The translations under genes were made by a program, and so were the position numbers. From Corallococcus macrosporus DSM 14697 (lineage in GTDB: Bacteria > Myxococcota > Myxococcia > Myxococcales > Myxococcaceae), in contig NZ_CP022203.1 of assembly GCF_002305895.1 (NCBI RefSeq), positions 7,722,001 to 7,786,000 of the forward strand: a stretch of 64,000 bases of DNA, read 5' to 3'. The notes beneath the pieces are model-generated. The model was not told where the DNA came from. It worked only from the letters and a program-made list of their open reading frames with translations, and ran no database searches. Below are positions 24,091 through 33,671 of this stretch, in pieces (the first letter of the stretch is position 1; each line of letters begins with the position of its first letter).

Positions 24091-26163
24091 CTACGGCAGC
24101 GAGGCGGGGTGGGCCACCGGAGCCTCGTGGAGCACGGGGGGCAGGGAGGGCACCAGGCCCTGCGCCCGCTGGCGCAGCTCCTGGTAATGCCTCAGCCAGG
24201 ACACGTTGAGCGGGTCCAACGCCAGCGCGTCCGCGTAGCGGGACAGCGCGGCGCGCAGGGCCCGCTGCACCTCCAGGGCATGTCCCTGGGTGAAGAGCGC
24301 CCGGGCCCGCGCCTCCGAGCCCGGCCGGGCCGCCAGGAAGGCGTGCCGCAAGGGCTCCACCTCCTCGTCCGGCAGCCCGGCCTCCACGCAGCGGGCCAGC
24401 CCGGACAGGTTGCCCCGCACGGCGTCGAAGCCGGCGCGGCTCAGCGGCTCGCCCAGCGTGCGGCGCGCGGACTCCACCCGCCCCCTCAGCGACTCCAGCG
24501 CGCGGCGCTGCGCCGACGGCAGCGCGCGGCCCCGGAAGCCCTCCAGCCGGCGCAGGGCGGCGCTGGCGCGGCGGCGAAGCTCCTCGAAGTCGGCGTCGGG
24601 CCGCGCGCCCAGCAGGGCATACGGGTCCTTGGCGGCCTCGGCGGCCCGGGCGAGCAGCCGCGCCAGCTCCCCATCCGGGCGCGGCTCCGGCCGGCGGCCC
24701 TCCTCCAGCATCCACGTCACCCACTCGCGCAGCGCCGGGCCGGGCTCGGCGAAGTGGATGAACGCGCCCGCGGCCACGCCCCAGGTCCGGGCCTCGTCCC
24801 CCGTGACGTGGCGGACCACGTCGCCCTCACACGTCGTGGCGCGCCCCGCGAAGGACAGCGACACCCCCAGCCGCGCGGCCAGCGGCGGCAGCGCGCCCTC
24901 GTCACACGCGGCGAAGAAGCCGTCCACCGACACGTCACTGGCCACCACGCGCGTCCAGCCCTCCGCGAGCCGCACGCGGACATCCAGGCCCGCGGGCGCG
25001 GCGACGCGAGGGGCCGGCGCCTCCAGCACCGGCGCCGCGTGGGCCGCCGCCCGCAGCGCCAGGTGCAGCGGCGTGGCGCCGTCCTCCGGAATGGCCTGGC
25101 CGAAGATGGTGACGTTGCCTTCCGGCACCCGCATCTCCGGCAGCAGCAGGATGGGCTCCCGCGGCGCGGGCTCGGAGGCCTCGTCCACGTCGTCGAGCGC
25201 GAGGTCGATGTCCACCAGCAGCTCCACCTCGTCCACCAGCGCCGACTCGCGCTCCGCCGCGAGGACCCGCGGGTCCATGCAGCGCGCCAGCGCCTCGCGG
25301 AACGCGCGGGCATCCGGGAAGCGCTCGGCGGGCCGCGGGGCCAGGGCCCGCAGCAGCACCGCGGACAGCGCGGGCGGCACGCAGGGGTTGAGGCCATGCG
25401 GCTCCGGCGGCGCCAGCTCGCCCGCGCGGCCGATGCCGAAGGGCAGCCGCCCCGTGAGCAGCAGGTAGCCCACCACGCCCAGCGCGTACACGTCCGCGCG
25501 GCCATCCACGGGCTCCCCCGACCACTGCTCGGGCGCGATGAAGGCCGGCGAGCCCACCACCATGCCGCGCGCCCGCTCCGCGGGGGACAGGCTGGAGCTG
25601 AGGATGGCGCTGGCGCCGAAGTCGAGCACCTTCACCCGCCGCTCGCCACGCGCGTCCCGGGTGAGGATGAGGTTGTCCGCGGACAAGTCCCAGTGCATGA
25701 GCCCGCGCGCGTGCGCGGCCTCCACGGCCTCCAGCGTCTGCCCCAGCAGCTCCACCGCCTCCACGGGCGTCAGCGGCATGGGGAGCCGGGAGAAGGACTC
25801 GCCGTCGGCGTACTCCATCAGCAGGCACGGCAGGCCGCCCGGCCCCGGGCGCGCGTCCAGCACGCGGGCCACGTGCGGGTGGACCAGCTCACGCAGCGCG
25901 CTCGCCTCCGCGTAGAAGCGGCGCTGCATGTCCGGCTGCGCCGCCAGGTGCGGGTGCAGCACCTTCACCGCGAAGCGGTGCCCCGTGGGGAGATACTCGG
26001 CCAGGTACACCGTGCCCAGCGCCCCCGCGCCCAGCCAGCGCCGGAAGACGAGCGGCCCGTGCCGGTGCCCCTCCAGGCAGCTCGCCGACACCGCGACGCC
26101 GTCATGCACCGCCGGGCACGCCGCCCCGGCCGGATGGTCCACGTCACACCGCATGCAGGCCAT
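24091..26163 (-). CDS. Ser/Thr protein kinase with PilZ-like and J-like domains
   Basis: This is a 690-residue cytoplasmic protein with no membrane helix. It starts with a Cys-containing N-terminus (C3, C6, C16). The kinase domain (about 38-295) has the glycine loop LGAGALGTVYL, Lys67 in FAVKVLH, and DFG at 181-183. The catalytic loop reads HWDLSADN (157-164): Asp and Asn are kept, but the usual Arg and Lys of HRDLKxxN are Trp and Ser. A PilZ-like domain follows at about 392-472 (DVSVDGFF matching DxSxxG), without a clear RxxxR motif. A region at about 513-585 reads like a J domain without HPD, and TPR-like helices end the protein. Kinase activity is likely but not certain. Confidence 0.88.
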   Translation of the reverse strand: MACMRCDVDHPAGAACPAVHDGVAVSASCLEGHRHGPLVFRRWLGAGALGTVYLAEYLPTGHRFAVKVLHPHLAAQPDMQRRFYAEASALRELVHPHVARVLDARPGPGGLPCLLMEYADGESFSRLPMPLTPVEAVELLGQTLEAVEAAHARGLMHWDLSADNLILTRDARGERRVKVLDFGASAILSSSLSPAERARGMVVGSPAFIAPEQWSGEPVDGRADVYALGVVGYLLLTGRLPFGIGRAGELAPPEPHGLNPCVPPALSAVLLRALAPRPAERFPDARAFREALARCMDPRVLAAERESALVDEVELLVDIDLALDDVDEASEPAPREPILLLPEMRVPEGNVTIFGQAIPEDGATPLHLALRAAAHAAPVLEAPAPRVAAPAGLDVRVRLAEGWTRVVASDVSVDGFFAACDEGALPPLAARLGVSLSFAGRATTCEGDVVRHVTGDEARTWGVAAGAFIHFAEPGPALREWVTWMLEEGRRPEPRPDGELARLLARAAEAAKDPYALLGARPDADFEELRRRASAALRRLEGFRGRALPSAQRRALESLRGRVESARRTLGEPLSRAGFDAVRGNLSGLARCVEAGLPDEEVEPLRHAFLAARPGSEARARALFTQGHALEVQRALRAALSRYADALALDPLNVSWLRHYQELRQRAQGLVPSLPPVLHEAPVAHPASLP

Positions 26164-26363
26164 ACCCCATCACCCTCTGCCGCCCCGGAGCGGGGCAGGC
26201 GGAGGGGGCCTTGCAACCGGCGTGCAGAGGACCCTTGTCCGCTCATGGACAGAGCAAGCCCCCAGGTGGCCGAGGTCGCCGGTGAATCAGGGGCTCGCGG
26301 CCGGTAATTCTTCCAGGGGCGGAGCCGGGCGTTTCTCCAGCGCACCCGCCCCCACCTGGGCAC

Positions 26364-27428
26364 CTACAGGTACTTCGTCAGCTTGCGCGCCTTGAGCGCC
26401 TCCACGACCTTGCGCACGTCCTGGCTCTTGTCCTTGGGCACCACCAGCACCGCGTCGCCGGAGTCCACCACCACCATGTCGGTGAGGCCCACCACGGACA
26501 GCGGCCGCTTGTCCGCCAGCACCACGCAGTTGTGGCAGTCCACCACCACGGCCAGGTTGCCGGACACCACGTTGCCGTGGGCGTCCGCGGGGCGCACCTC
26601 CGGAATCGCCGCGAAGGAGCCCACGTCCGACCAGCCGAAGTCTCCCGGCAGCACCGCGATGTTGGAGGCCTTCTCCATCACCCCGTAGTCGATGGAGGTG
26701 GAGGGCAGCTTGGGGAACACCTTCTTCAGCACCGCGCCGAAGGTCCGCTTGCCCGCGGCCTTGCGCAGGGCGTCCAGGCCCTTCTGCATCTCCGGCATGT
26801 GCTTCGCGAAGGCCTCCAGGATGACGTCCACGCGGAAGACGAAGATGCCGCCGTTCCACAGGTAGTCCCCGGAGGACACGTAGCCGCGCGCCGTCTCCAG
26901 GTCGGGCTTCTCCTTGAAGGCCCGCACCTTGCGTCCGCCGCCCTCCAGCGCGTCGCCGAGCTGGATGTAGCCGTAGCCCGTCTCCGGGCGCGAGGGCTTG
27001 ATGCCCAGCGTGACGAGGTGCCCCGCCTCCGCCAGGTCCGCCGCGTCCGCGAGCGTGCGCTTGAAGCCGGGCACGTCCGCCACGTGGTGGTCGGAGGGCA
27101 GCACCACCATGACGCCCTGGGGGTCCCTGGCGGCCACCTGCACCGCCGCCAGGGCGATGGCGGGCGCGGTGTTGCGGGCCACCGGCTCCACCAGCAGGTT
27201 CGCCCTGGGCAGCCCCTTCACCAGCTTCGCCGCGGCCTTCGCGTGCAGCGGGCCACAGACGATGAAGGTGTCCTTCACCGAGGCGAGCCCCTTGAGGCGC
27301 GCGGACGTGTCGGTGATGAGCGGCAGCCTGGAGGCCAGCGGCAGGAACTGCTTGGGCCGCGCCTGACGGGACAGCGGCCAGAAGCGGGTGCCGGAGCCAC
27401 CGGCCATGATGACGGGGTAGAGGGCCAT
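26364..27428 (-). CDS. manC: Mannose-1-phosphate guanylyltransferase
   Basis: This is a 354-residue nucleotidyltransferase making GDP-mannose from GTP and mannose 1-phosphate. The signature loop PVIMAGGSGTRFWPLSR is at the N-terminus with the catalytic residues, followed by PKQFLPL, then EPVARNTAPAIALA, VLPSDHHV, and the specificity motif FKEKP. The C-terminus FGWSDVGSFAAI is typical of the GMP family. It is the monofunctional form with no isomerase domain. It is divergent from the SGNH/MBOAT genes, and all fit polysaccharide synthesis. The ATG at 27428 begins the conserved core. Confidence 0.94.
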   Translation of the reverse strand: MALYPVIMAGGSGTRFWPLSRQARPKQFLPLASRLPLITDTSARLKGLASVKDTFIVCGPLHAKAAAKLVKGLPRANLLVEPVARNTAPAIALAAVQVAARDPQGVMVVLPSDHHVADVPGFKRTLADAADLAEAGHLVTLGIKPSRPETGYGYIQLGDALEGGGRKVRAFKEKPDLETARGYVSSGDYLWNGGIFVFRVDVILEAFAKHMPEMQKGLDALRKAAGKRTFGAVLKKVFPKLPSTSIDYGVMEKASNIAVLPGDFGWSDVGSFAAIPEVRPADAHGNVVSGNLAVVVDCHNCVVLADKRPLSVVGLTDMVVVDSGDAVLVVPKDKSQDVRKVVEALKARKLTKYL

Positions 27429-27546
27429 TGCGGGTGTTGCACTCCTAGGGCCCCGGACCCAGCCGGCGGCCATGGCGGCGCACCATACCGTTTCGGCCTC
27501 GCCGGGAAAGGGGGACTCGCCCGCCCGCCCTCCAGACGGAGGGGCC

Positions 27547-30345
27547 ATGAAGGGCGGTGAGAGTTTTGACCCGCCACCCAAAAGCCAGTCTCATGCCGCG
27601 CTGTTGGACTTCCTCAAGGCCAGATCCACCGGGCTGACGCTCATCCTCACCGTCGCGCTGGCGCTGGGGTTGTCGCTTGCCCCGGTCCCAGACGCCCTCC
27701 GGCCCCTCCCGAGTCTCCAGCGAGGTCCCCTGCCAGAGAAGCTGGTGGCGCTCGTCCGGCCGGCCTCGGTGTCGGGCGGGCGCGCCGCGCGTCCGCCCGG
27801 CGAGGTGATGACGGCGGGCGCGGACGCCGCCAAACGCCCCCCGGCGGAGACGGAGGAGGTGGAGGACGAGGCCGACGCCGGGGCGCTGGTGGCGGAGCCC
27901 CTGCCCGCGGTGCCCACCGCGCCGGGCATCGGGCTGGAAGAGCTGAGCGCCCCCACCCTGGCCCGCGCGAAGGACCTGGAGGCCCTGCGCGAGCGCATGG
28001 GCGCCCAGCACGTGGACCTCGAGCTGAACTGCCGCAAGGCGGGGCCGGACGGGCGCTGCGTGGAGGACGGACTGGCGCCCTTCACCCGCGCCCTGGCCGA
28101 GCTGCGCGCGGACGCCCGGCGCCTGCCGGTGCGCGTGGTGCACCTGGGTGACTCGCTGGTGGCCTCCGACCACATCACCGACCTGGTGCGCGACCGGCTC
28201 CAGGAGCGCTTCGGCGCGGGCGGCAAGGGCTTCCTCTTCATCACCCGCCCCGCCAGCGCGGGCCGCTGGACGCGCTCCGGCCGGGGCTCGGACGGCTGGG
28301 AAATCGAGCGGCTGGTGGACACCCGGTGGCCGAGGGACAGGGTGGGCTGGACGGGCGTGGCCTTCAGCTCCGCCAAGGGCTCGCAGAGCACGCGGTATGA
28401 CGTGGAGGGCTCGCGCGTGGCGGAGCTCTTCTTCCTGGCGCAGCCGGCCAGCGGCTCCGTGCAGTTCTCCGTGGACGGCAAGCCGCTCCAGCGCATCCAC
28501 ACGCGAGGCTTCTCCAAGAGCAAGTCGGAGGCGGCCTTCGCCCGCGTGAAGCTGCCGCGGGGCGCGAAGACGCTGACGCTCAGCACCTCCGGCAAGGTGG
28601 AGCTGCACGGCATGACGCTGGAGTCGGGCACGCCGGGCGTCGTCTACGACACGGTGGGCCTGCTGGGCGGCATGGCGGAGGTGTACCTGCGCGCCCAGCC
28701 CGCCGCCTTCCGCGCCCAGCTCCGCCAGCGCAAACCGTCCCTGGTGGTGATGATGGTGGGCGGCAACGAGGCCTTCTTCTACTCGCGCGGCCGCACGACG
28801 CTGGAAGCGGTGCGGGAGCAGGTCCGGGAGCTGATGTCCCGCGTGCGCGCCAACGTGCCGAACGCGGCGTGCCTGCTGATGGCCCCCATCGACGCGGGCG
28901 TGCGCACCATGAGCGGCGAGGTGGTGTCACGCCGGGGCACAAAGGAGATTGGCGACATCTACCGCGAGGAGGCCCGCGCGGCGGGCTGCGCCTTCTGGGA
29001 CGCCTACGCCGCCATGGGTGGCGAGGGCGCCGCGCTGCGCTGGTTCGAGGAGGGGCTGATGCTGGACGACCTCGTCCACCCGCGCGCCCGGGGCTCGGAC
29101 CTGCTGGGCCACCTGTTCGACCTGTCCCTCCAGCGCGCCTTCGCGAAGAGCCGGGCGCCGCTGCTGGCCGTGGTGGACCCCATGGGCCTGCAGGACGCGG
29201 ACACCGCGCTGGTCCGCACCTTCGACAAGCTGAAGCGCCGCGAGGCCGGCGAGCCCGTGCGCGTGGGCGTCGCGCAGCTCGGCGGCTCGCATACCGCGTC
29301 CCACTTCTTCACGGACGCGGTGCGAGAGGTGCTGACGAAGCGCTTCGGCGACGCGGGCCGGGGCTTCGTCGCCGCGGGCAAGGCGTCCTCCCGCCTGGAG
29401 CCCGCGGGCGTGACGCGGACGCTGGAGGGCGACTGGACCCTCGAGGACGCCCGGAACACGCCCTCCGGTGGCCCCTGGGGCCTGACGGGCATCCGCGCCG
29501 TGGGCGGCCCGGGCGCGAAGCTGCGCATCCAGTTCTGCAAGGACTGTCCGGAGGCGAAGGGGACCTCGGGCCGGTTGGATTTGTACTCGCTGGACGCGCC
29601 GGACGTGCGCGCGCCGGACATCGCGGTGGACGGCGAGCTGCTGCCGCCGGACGCGCCCCCGCCAGAGCCGTTGACCCAGCCCACCGTGCGCATCCGCTCC
29701 TTCCCCGTCACGGGGCACGCGCACACCGTGGAGGTGACGGCGCCCAGGGACGGCAACGTCACGGTGCTGGGCGCGGCCCTGGAGTACGACACGCCGGGCG
29801 TGGTGTACGACGCGCTGGGCCTGCCGGGCGCCACGGCCGCCACGCTGGGGGACATGGACGCGGCGGCGGTGGACTCGCAGTTGGCGTCGCGGCGGCCGGA
29901 CCTGCTGGTGTTCTGGTACGGCACCAACGAGGCGAGCCGGCCGGAGCTGGACGCCTCCGCGCTGCGCCGGGACTACGCCGCGCTCTTGACGCGGCTGCGC
30001 AAGGCCACCAACGCGGAGTGCCTGGTGATGGGCCCCACGGACCGGCTGGCGCGGGACGCCAACGGCCGGTGGAGCGAGGCGCCCGCGCTGGCCTCGGTGT
30101 TGAACACGCTGCCGCAGGTGGCGAAGGACGCGGGCTGCGCGTACTGGTCACCGCGCGCGGCCATGGGCGGCGAGCGCGCCATGCTGCGCTGGCAGCGCAT
30201 GCAGCCCGCCCTGGGCCACGCGGACGGCGTCCACCTGACGCCGGAAGGCTACGCACGGCTGGCGGGGGCCTTCTCCCGGGAGCTGCTCACCGCGTACGAG
30301 GCCCACAAGAAGGCGGGCCCCACCTCGCGCGTGGAGGACAACTGA
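27547..30345 (+). CDS. Membrane-anchored protein with two tandem SGNH hydrolase domains
   Basis: This is a 932-residue protein with an N-terminal membrane segment at about 27-47 and a Pro/Ala-rich spacer. The first SGNH domain has the nucleophile motif VVHLGDSLVASDH (Ser at about 202), block III MMVGGNEAFF (about 404), and the catalytic DLVHP (about 508). The second has the same order, but the first block reads QLGGSHTASHF, with Gly for Asp, then VFWYGTNEASR (about 791) and HADGVHLTPEGY (about 892). It is followed after one base by an MBOAT acyltransferase gene. By analogy with AlgI/AlgJ and PatA/PatB it is probably the exported half of a polysaccharide or peptidoglycan O-acetylation system. 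A GGAGGGG site precedes the ATG. Confidence 0.85.
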   Translation: MKGGESFDPPPKSQSHAALLDFLKARSTGLTLILTVALALGLSLAPVPDALRPLPSLQRGPLPEKLVALVRPASVSGGRAARPPGEVMTAGADAAKRPPAETEEVEDEADAGALVAEPLPAVPTAPGIGLEELSAPTLARAKDLEALRERMGAQHVDLELNCRKAGPDGRCVEDGLAPFTRALAELRADARRLPVRVVHLGDSLVASDHITDLVRDRLQERFGAGGKGFLFITRPASAGRWTRSGRGSDGWEIERLVDTRWPRDRVGWTGVAFSSAKGSQSTRYDVEGSRVAELFFLAQPASGSVQFSVDGKPLQRIHTRGFSKSKSEAAFARVKLPRGAKTLTLSTSGKVELHGMTLESGTPGVVYDTVGLLGGMAEVYLRAQPAAFRAQLRQRKPSLVVMMVGGNEAFFYSRGRTTLEAVREQVRELMSRVRANVPNAACLLMAPIDAGVRTMSGEVVSRRGTKEIGDIYREEARAAGCAFWDAYAAMGGEGAALRWFEEGLMLDDLVHPRARGSDLLGHLFDLSLQRAFAKSRAPLLAVVDPMGLQDADTALVRTFDKLKRREAGEPVRVGVAQLGGSHTASHFFTDAVREVLTKRFGDAGRGFVAAGKASSRLEPAGVTRTLEGDWTLEDARNTPSGGPWGLTGIRAVGGPGAKLRIQFCKDCPEAKGTSGRLDLYSLDAPDVRAPDIAVDGELLPPDAPPPEPLTQPTVRIRSFPVTGHAHTVEVTAPRDGNVTVLGAALEYDTPGVVYDALGLPGATAATLGDMDAAAVDSQLASRRPDLLVFWYGTNEASRPELDASALRRDYAALLTRLRKATNAECLVMGPTDRLARDANGRWSEAPALASVLNTLPQVAKDAGCAYWSPRAAMGGERAMLRWQRMQPALGHADGVHLTPEGYARLAGAFSRELLTAYEAHKKAGPTSRVEDN

Positions 30346-30346
30346 C

Positions 30347-31762
30347 GTGCTGTCGCACAGCGTCCAGTACCTCATCTTCGTCATCGCGGTGTTCGCCCTG
30401 TACTGGGCGGTGCACCGGCACTACTGGCCACGCATCGGCGTGCTGCTGGTGGCCAGCCTCTTCTTCTACGCGGCCTTCACGCCCTTCCCCATCCTCATCT
30501 TCCTGGTGGGCGTCACGGTGGACCACCTGTGCGTGAAGGGCATGGCCCGCGCGCAGTCACTGGGGGTCCGCAAGGCGCTCGTCACGGTGTCCGTCGTCTC
30601 CAACCTGGGCCTGCTCGCGGGCTTCAAGTACCTGGAGATGCTGCGGCAGACGCTGCTGTCGCTGCTGGCGCCGTGGGGGATTGAGGTCCGCGCCGAGCCC
30701 TTCGACCTGCTGATGCCGGTGGGCCTGTCCTTCTTCGTCTTCCAGGCCATCAGCTACACGGTGGACGTGTACCGGGGGAAGGCGAGCGCGGAGCACTCGT
30801 TCATCGAGCACCTGCTGTACCTGCTCTTCTTCCCGCGCGTGGTGAGCGGCCCCATCGTCCGGGCGTCGGAGCTGATGGCGCACTTCCGCCAGACGCCTGG
30901 CCTCACGCCCGAGGCCGGCGGCCACGCGCTGTTCCGCATCGCGGTGGGCCTGGTGAAGAAGCTGGTCATCGCGGACGTGCTGGGCGCGGGGCTGGTGGAC
31001 CCCGTCTTCGCCGCGCCGGAGAAGTACGCCTCCGCGGAGTGCATCGTCGCGGCGGTGGCCTACACCTTCGAGCTCTACTACGACTTCTCGGGGTACTCGG
31101 ACATCGCCATTGGCGTGGCGGCGCTGTTCGGCTTCACCTTCCCGGAGAACTTCAACCGGCCGTACCTGGCGAAGAACATCGGCGAGTTCTGGAACCGGTG
31201 GCACCTGAGCCTGTCCACCTGGCTGCGGGACTACCTGTACCGGCCCCTGGGCGGCAACCGCGTGTCGAAGCCGCGCGTGCTGTTCAACCTGATGACGGTG
31301 ATGGTGCTGGGCGGCCTGTGGCACGGCGCGGACTGGCGCTTCGCCGTCTGGGGCGCGGTGCACGGCATCGCGCTGTGCATCTCCCGTTGCTGGGAGTGGT
31401 CGGTGGGCAAGCCGGAGTCCCCGGGCATCCCCCGCGTGGCGCTGGGCATGCTGACCACGTTCACCATCGTCGTGTTGACGCGCGTGGTGTTCAGGGCCGC
31501 GGACATGGCGCACGCGGGTGAGTTCTACGAACGGATGATGGCGGGCGTGCCCGGCATCGCCAACGTGAGCCCGCTGGTGTGGGCCATGCTGGCGGCGGCC
31601 GTGTTCTTCCACGCGGTGCCGATGAAGCTCTACACGGTGTCGTCGGACCTCTTCGTCCGCATGCCGGTGCCGGTGCGCGCGGTGGTGCTGGTGGTGCTGG
31701 GCCTGGGCATCCGCCACCTGTCCGCCGTGGAGACGCGGCCGTACGTGTATCTGCAGTTCTAG
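30347..31762 (+). CDS. MBOAT-family O-acyltransferase (AlgI/PatA-like)
   Basis: This is a 471-residue inner-membrane protein with about ten or more helices. The family signature is seen in ENFNRPYLAKNIGEFWNRWH and LSTWLRDYLYRPLGG, and the catalytic His in GGLWHGADWRFAVWGAVHG. It is expected to move an acetyl group from a cytoplasmic donor across the membrane for the partner SGNH protein encoded one base upstream. The start is a GTG at 30347. The acceptor is unknown; nearby GDP-mannose genes make an exopolysaccharide likely. Confidence 0.92.
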   Translation: MLSHSVQYLIFVIAVFALYWAVHRHYWPRIGVLLVASLFFYAAFTPFPILIFLVGVTVDHLCVKGMARAQSLGVRKALVTVSVVSNLGLLAGFKYLEMLRQTLLSLLAPWGIEVRAEPFDLLMPVGLSFFVFQAISYTVDVYRGKASAEHSFIEHLLYLLFFPRVVSGPIVRASELMAHFRQTPGLTPEAGGHALFRIAVGLVKKLVIADVLGAGLVDPVFAAPEKYASAECIVAAVAYTFELYYDFSGYSDIAIGVAALFGFTFPENFNRPYLAKNIGEFWNRWHLSLSTWLRDYLYRPLGGNRVSKPRVLFNLMTVMVLGGLWHGADWRFAVWGAVHGIALCISRCWEWSVGKPESPGIPRVALGMLTTFTIVVLTRVVFRAADMAHAGEFYERMMAGVPGIANVSPLVWAMLAAAVFFHAVPMKLYTVSSDLFVRMPVPVRAVVLVVLGLGIRHLSAVETRPYVYLQF

Positions 31763-31799
31763 GCGAGCCGCCGGGCCCCGGCTCCCCGGGCCCTCGCCT
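31761..31799 (+). terminator. Hairpin after the MBOAT gene
   Basis: AGGCGAG and CTCGCCT form the outer stem, with an inner GGGCCCC/GGGGCCC-like pairing. It starts at the MBOAT stop codon. There is no clear T tract. Confidence 0.45.
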
Positions 31800-31913
31800 C
31801 CGTCTTGCCGCCGGGGCGGAGTGTTCCCAGTCTCAGGGGGGCGGGCCCGGCCACCGTGCCAGCCCGCCTGGGCGCGCTGGCGCAGGGCCGGTGCCGTGGC
31901 GGAGGGACTGCGC

Positions 31914-33314
31914 ATGGCGGGCATCCAGGCGCGCTCCCGCGTGGCCATGGGGCATGGCGTCCCCAGGGACGGCCCTCCGCGAGACGCCGCGCCCATCCAG
32001 TGGTGGCTGCGGCATCGGGTGTGGCTCTCGCCCGTGGTGGGCGCGGTGGTGGGGGCCTGCCTGGGCGTGGTGTTCGTGAGCCGGCCCGTGTTCGCGGCGA
32101 GCGTCCTGCTCGGCGTCGCCTGGCAGGCCACCGCCACCGAGGCGCGGGACATGCTCTTCACCGTGTTGGGCATCGCGCTGACGTCCCTGAGCATCGTGTT
32201 GTCCCTCTCCATGCTCGTGGTGCAGAACGTCTCCGAGCAGTTCACGCCCCGGCTGCTGCGGCATTTCGTGCGCGGCGCGGGCATCCGCGTCGTCATCCCG
32301 GTGTTCGTCGCCACGAGCGTCTTCTGCCTCGTGGCCGCCCACGAGTTCGGGCTCGTCGCGGGCGCCGAGCGCGCTCCCCGGCCCGCGCTCGGCCTGGCCA
32401 TGGTGCTGCTCATTGCATGTGAGGGCGCGCTCGTCTTCCAGGTGCTCCACACCATCCAGACGATGCGCGTGGAGAACATCGTCCAGCAGGTGCGCATGGA
32501 CACGCTGCGGGTCGCGCACAGGATGGAGCGGCTGCGCTCAGCGGATGTCCAGGCGCCAGCCAGGGCACTGGCGCCCACGGGTGAGGCGTGGCCCCTTCGC
32601 GCGCCGCACAACGGCTTCGTCGTCTCCGTGGATGCGCGGGCCCTGCTGGAGGTGGCGACGGCGCGGCGGCTCGTCGTTCACCTGGAGCGGGCCATTGGCG
32701 AACCGGTGATTCAAGGCACGGCAGTGGGCTGGTTCGCGCCGGAGGACCGCCTCGCCCCGGCTTCGTGCGAGGAGACCGAGGCCGTCCTGCTCCGGGCCCT
32801 CCGAACGAACCGCTGGCGGGACGAGGACGTGGACGTCGCGCTGGGGGTGCGCCAGTTGGTGGACGTGGCCATCAAGGCGCTCTCGCCCGGCATCAACGAC
32901 CCGTACACCGCCGTGGAGGCGTTGGATCAGCTCATCTTCCTGATGTGCGAGCTGAGCCGGATGCGGCTGGGCCCGCGCGTGGTCCCCGACGCGTCCGGCA
33001 AACCACGCGTCTTCCTGCATGCCCCGTCGCTGCGCGACTACCTGGACCTGATTACGGACCAGACGCTTCGCTATGGCGACAGCGAACCGACCGTCGTCAT
33101 CCGGCTGCTGCGGCTGGCGGGCACCGTGGGGCAATGCGCGCGGAGCGCCGACGCGCGCCAGGCGGCGCTCGGGACGCTGCACCTCATCCTGGCGGCCACG
33201 GAGCGGAAGCAGCAGGACGCATCGTGGCTTGGGAGCATCCGCCGTTACGCGGAGTTGATGGCGCAGGCGCTGGAGGGAAGGCCCCTGCCTCCGCTCCCCG
33301 CCATCGGGTTCTGA
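31914..33314 (+). CDS. DUF2254 membrane protein
   Basis: This is a 466-residue inner-membrane protein. It has four hydrophobic segments in the first 180 residues (for example WLSPVVGAVVGACLGVVFV and GIALTSLSIVLSLSMLVVQN) and a large cytoplasmic C-terminal domain. The hallmark DUF2254 motif is present: KALSPGINDPYTAVEALDQL. The function of the family is unknown. The start may be the ATG at 31914 or a nearby in-frame codon, as no strong ribosome site decides it. Confidence 0.85.
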   Translation: MAGIQARSRVAMGHGVPRDGPPRDAAPIQWWLRHRVWLSPVVGAVVGACLGVVFVSRPVFAASVLLGVAWQATATEARDMLFTVLGIALTSLSIVLSLSMLVVQNVSEQFTPRLLRHFVRGAGIRVVIPVFVATSVFCLVAAHEFGLVAGAERAPRPALGLAMVLLIACEGALVFQVLHTIQTMRVENIVQQVRMDTLRVAHRMERLRSADVQAPARALAPTGEAWPLRAPHNGFVVSVDARALLEVATARRLVVHLERAIGEPVIQGTAVGWFAPEDRLAPASCEETEAVLLRALRTNRWRDEDVDVALGVRQLVDVAIKALSPGINDPYTAVEALDQLIFLMCELSRMRLGPRVVPDASGKPRVFLHAPSLRDYLDLITDQTLRYGDSEPTVVIRLLRLAGTVGQCARSADARQAALGTLHLILAATERKQQDASWLGSIRRYAELMAQALEGRPLPPLPAIGF

Positions 33315-33318
33315 GGAC

Positions 33319-33520
33319 TCACCCGGCGGCACGCTCTCGCAAGAGCGCGAGCAACCCACCCGCCCCCAGGAGCAGGGCGAGCAACGCCAGACAAGCGCGG
33401 ACCAGGAGCTGCACGGCCCTGTCGAAGGCATGGTCCACCCAGCCCCGGGCAACACGCGGCGAAGAGCAGGACCATCAGGCCCGCGAGCAGGCGCCCTGGG
33501 CGAGCGAGAGCGGGGCACAT
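33319..33520 (-). pseudogene. Possible frameshifted two-helix membrane protein
   Basis: In this otherwise gene-free stretch, two minus-strand frames join into a coherent small membrane protein. The first half from an ATG at 33520 reads RPGRLLAGLMVLLFAACCPG. The second half in another frame reads FDRAVQLLVRACLALLALLL and ends at a TGA at 33319-33321. The total length, 202 bases, is one more than a multiple of three, and removing one G from the GGGG run near 33440 joins the halves into 66 residues. The ribosome site is weak. This could be a decayed gene, a sequencing error or chance. Confidence 0.3.
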
Positions 33521-33671
33521 GGGACTGCGGCCGACAGTGCGCCCGCCCCCTCCGTCCGCCAAGCCGCCTGCAAGTCCGGGGGCCCGTTGCATCGCGGACG
33601 TCGGCGGATTGCGCGGCGGCTGGGGCGTCCTCAGCGTGTGGCGGGGAACATCGGCACGAGGGGACCTGGTG

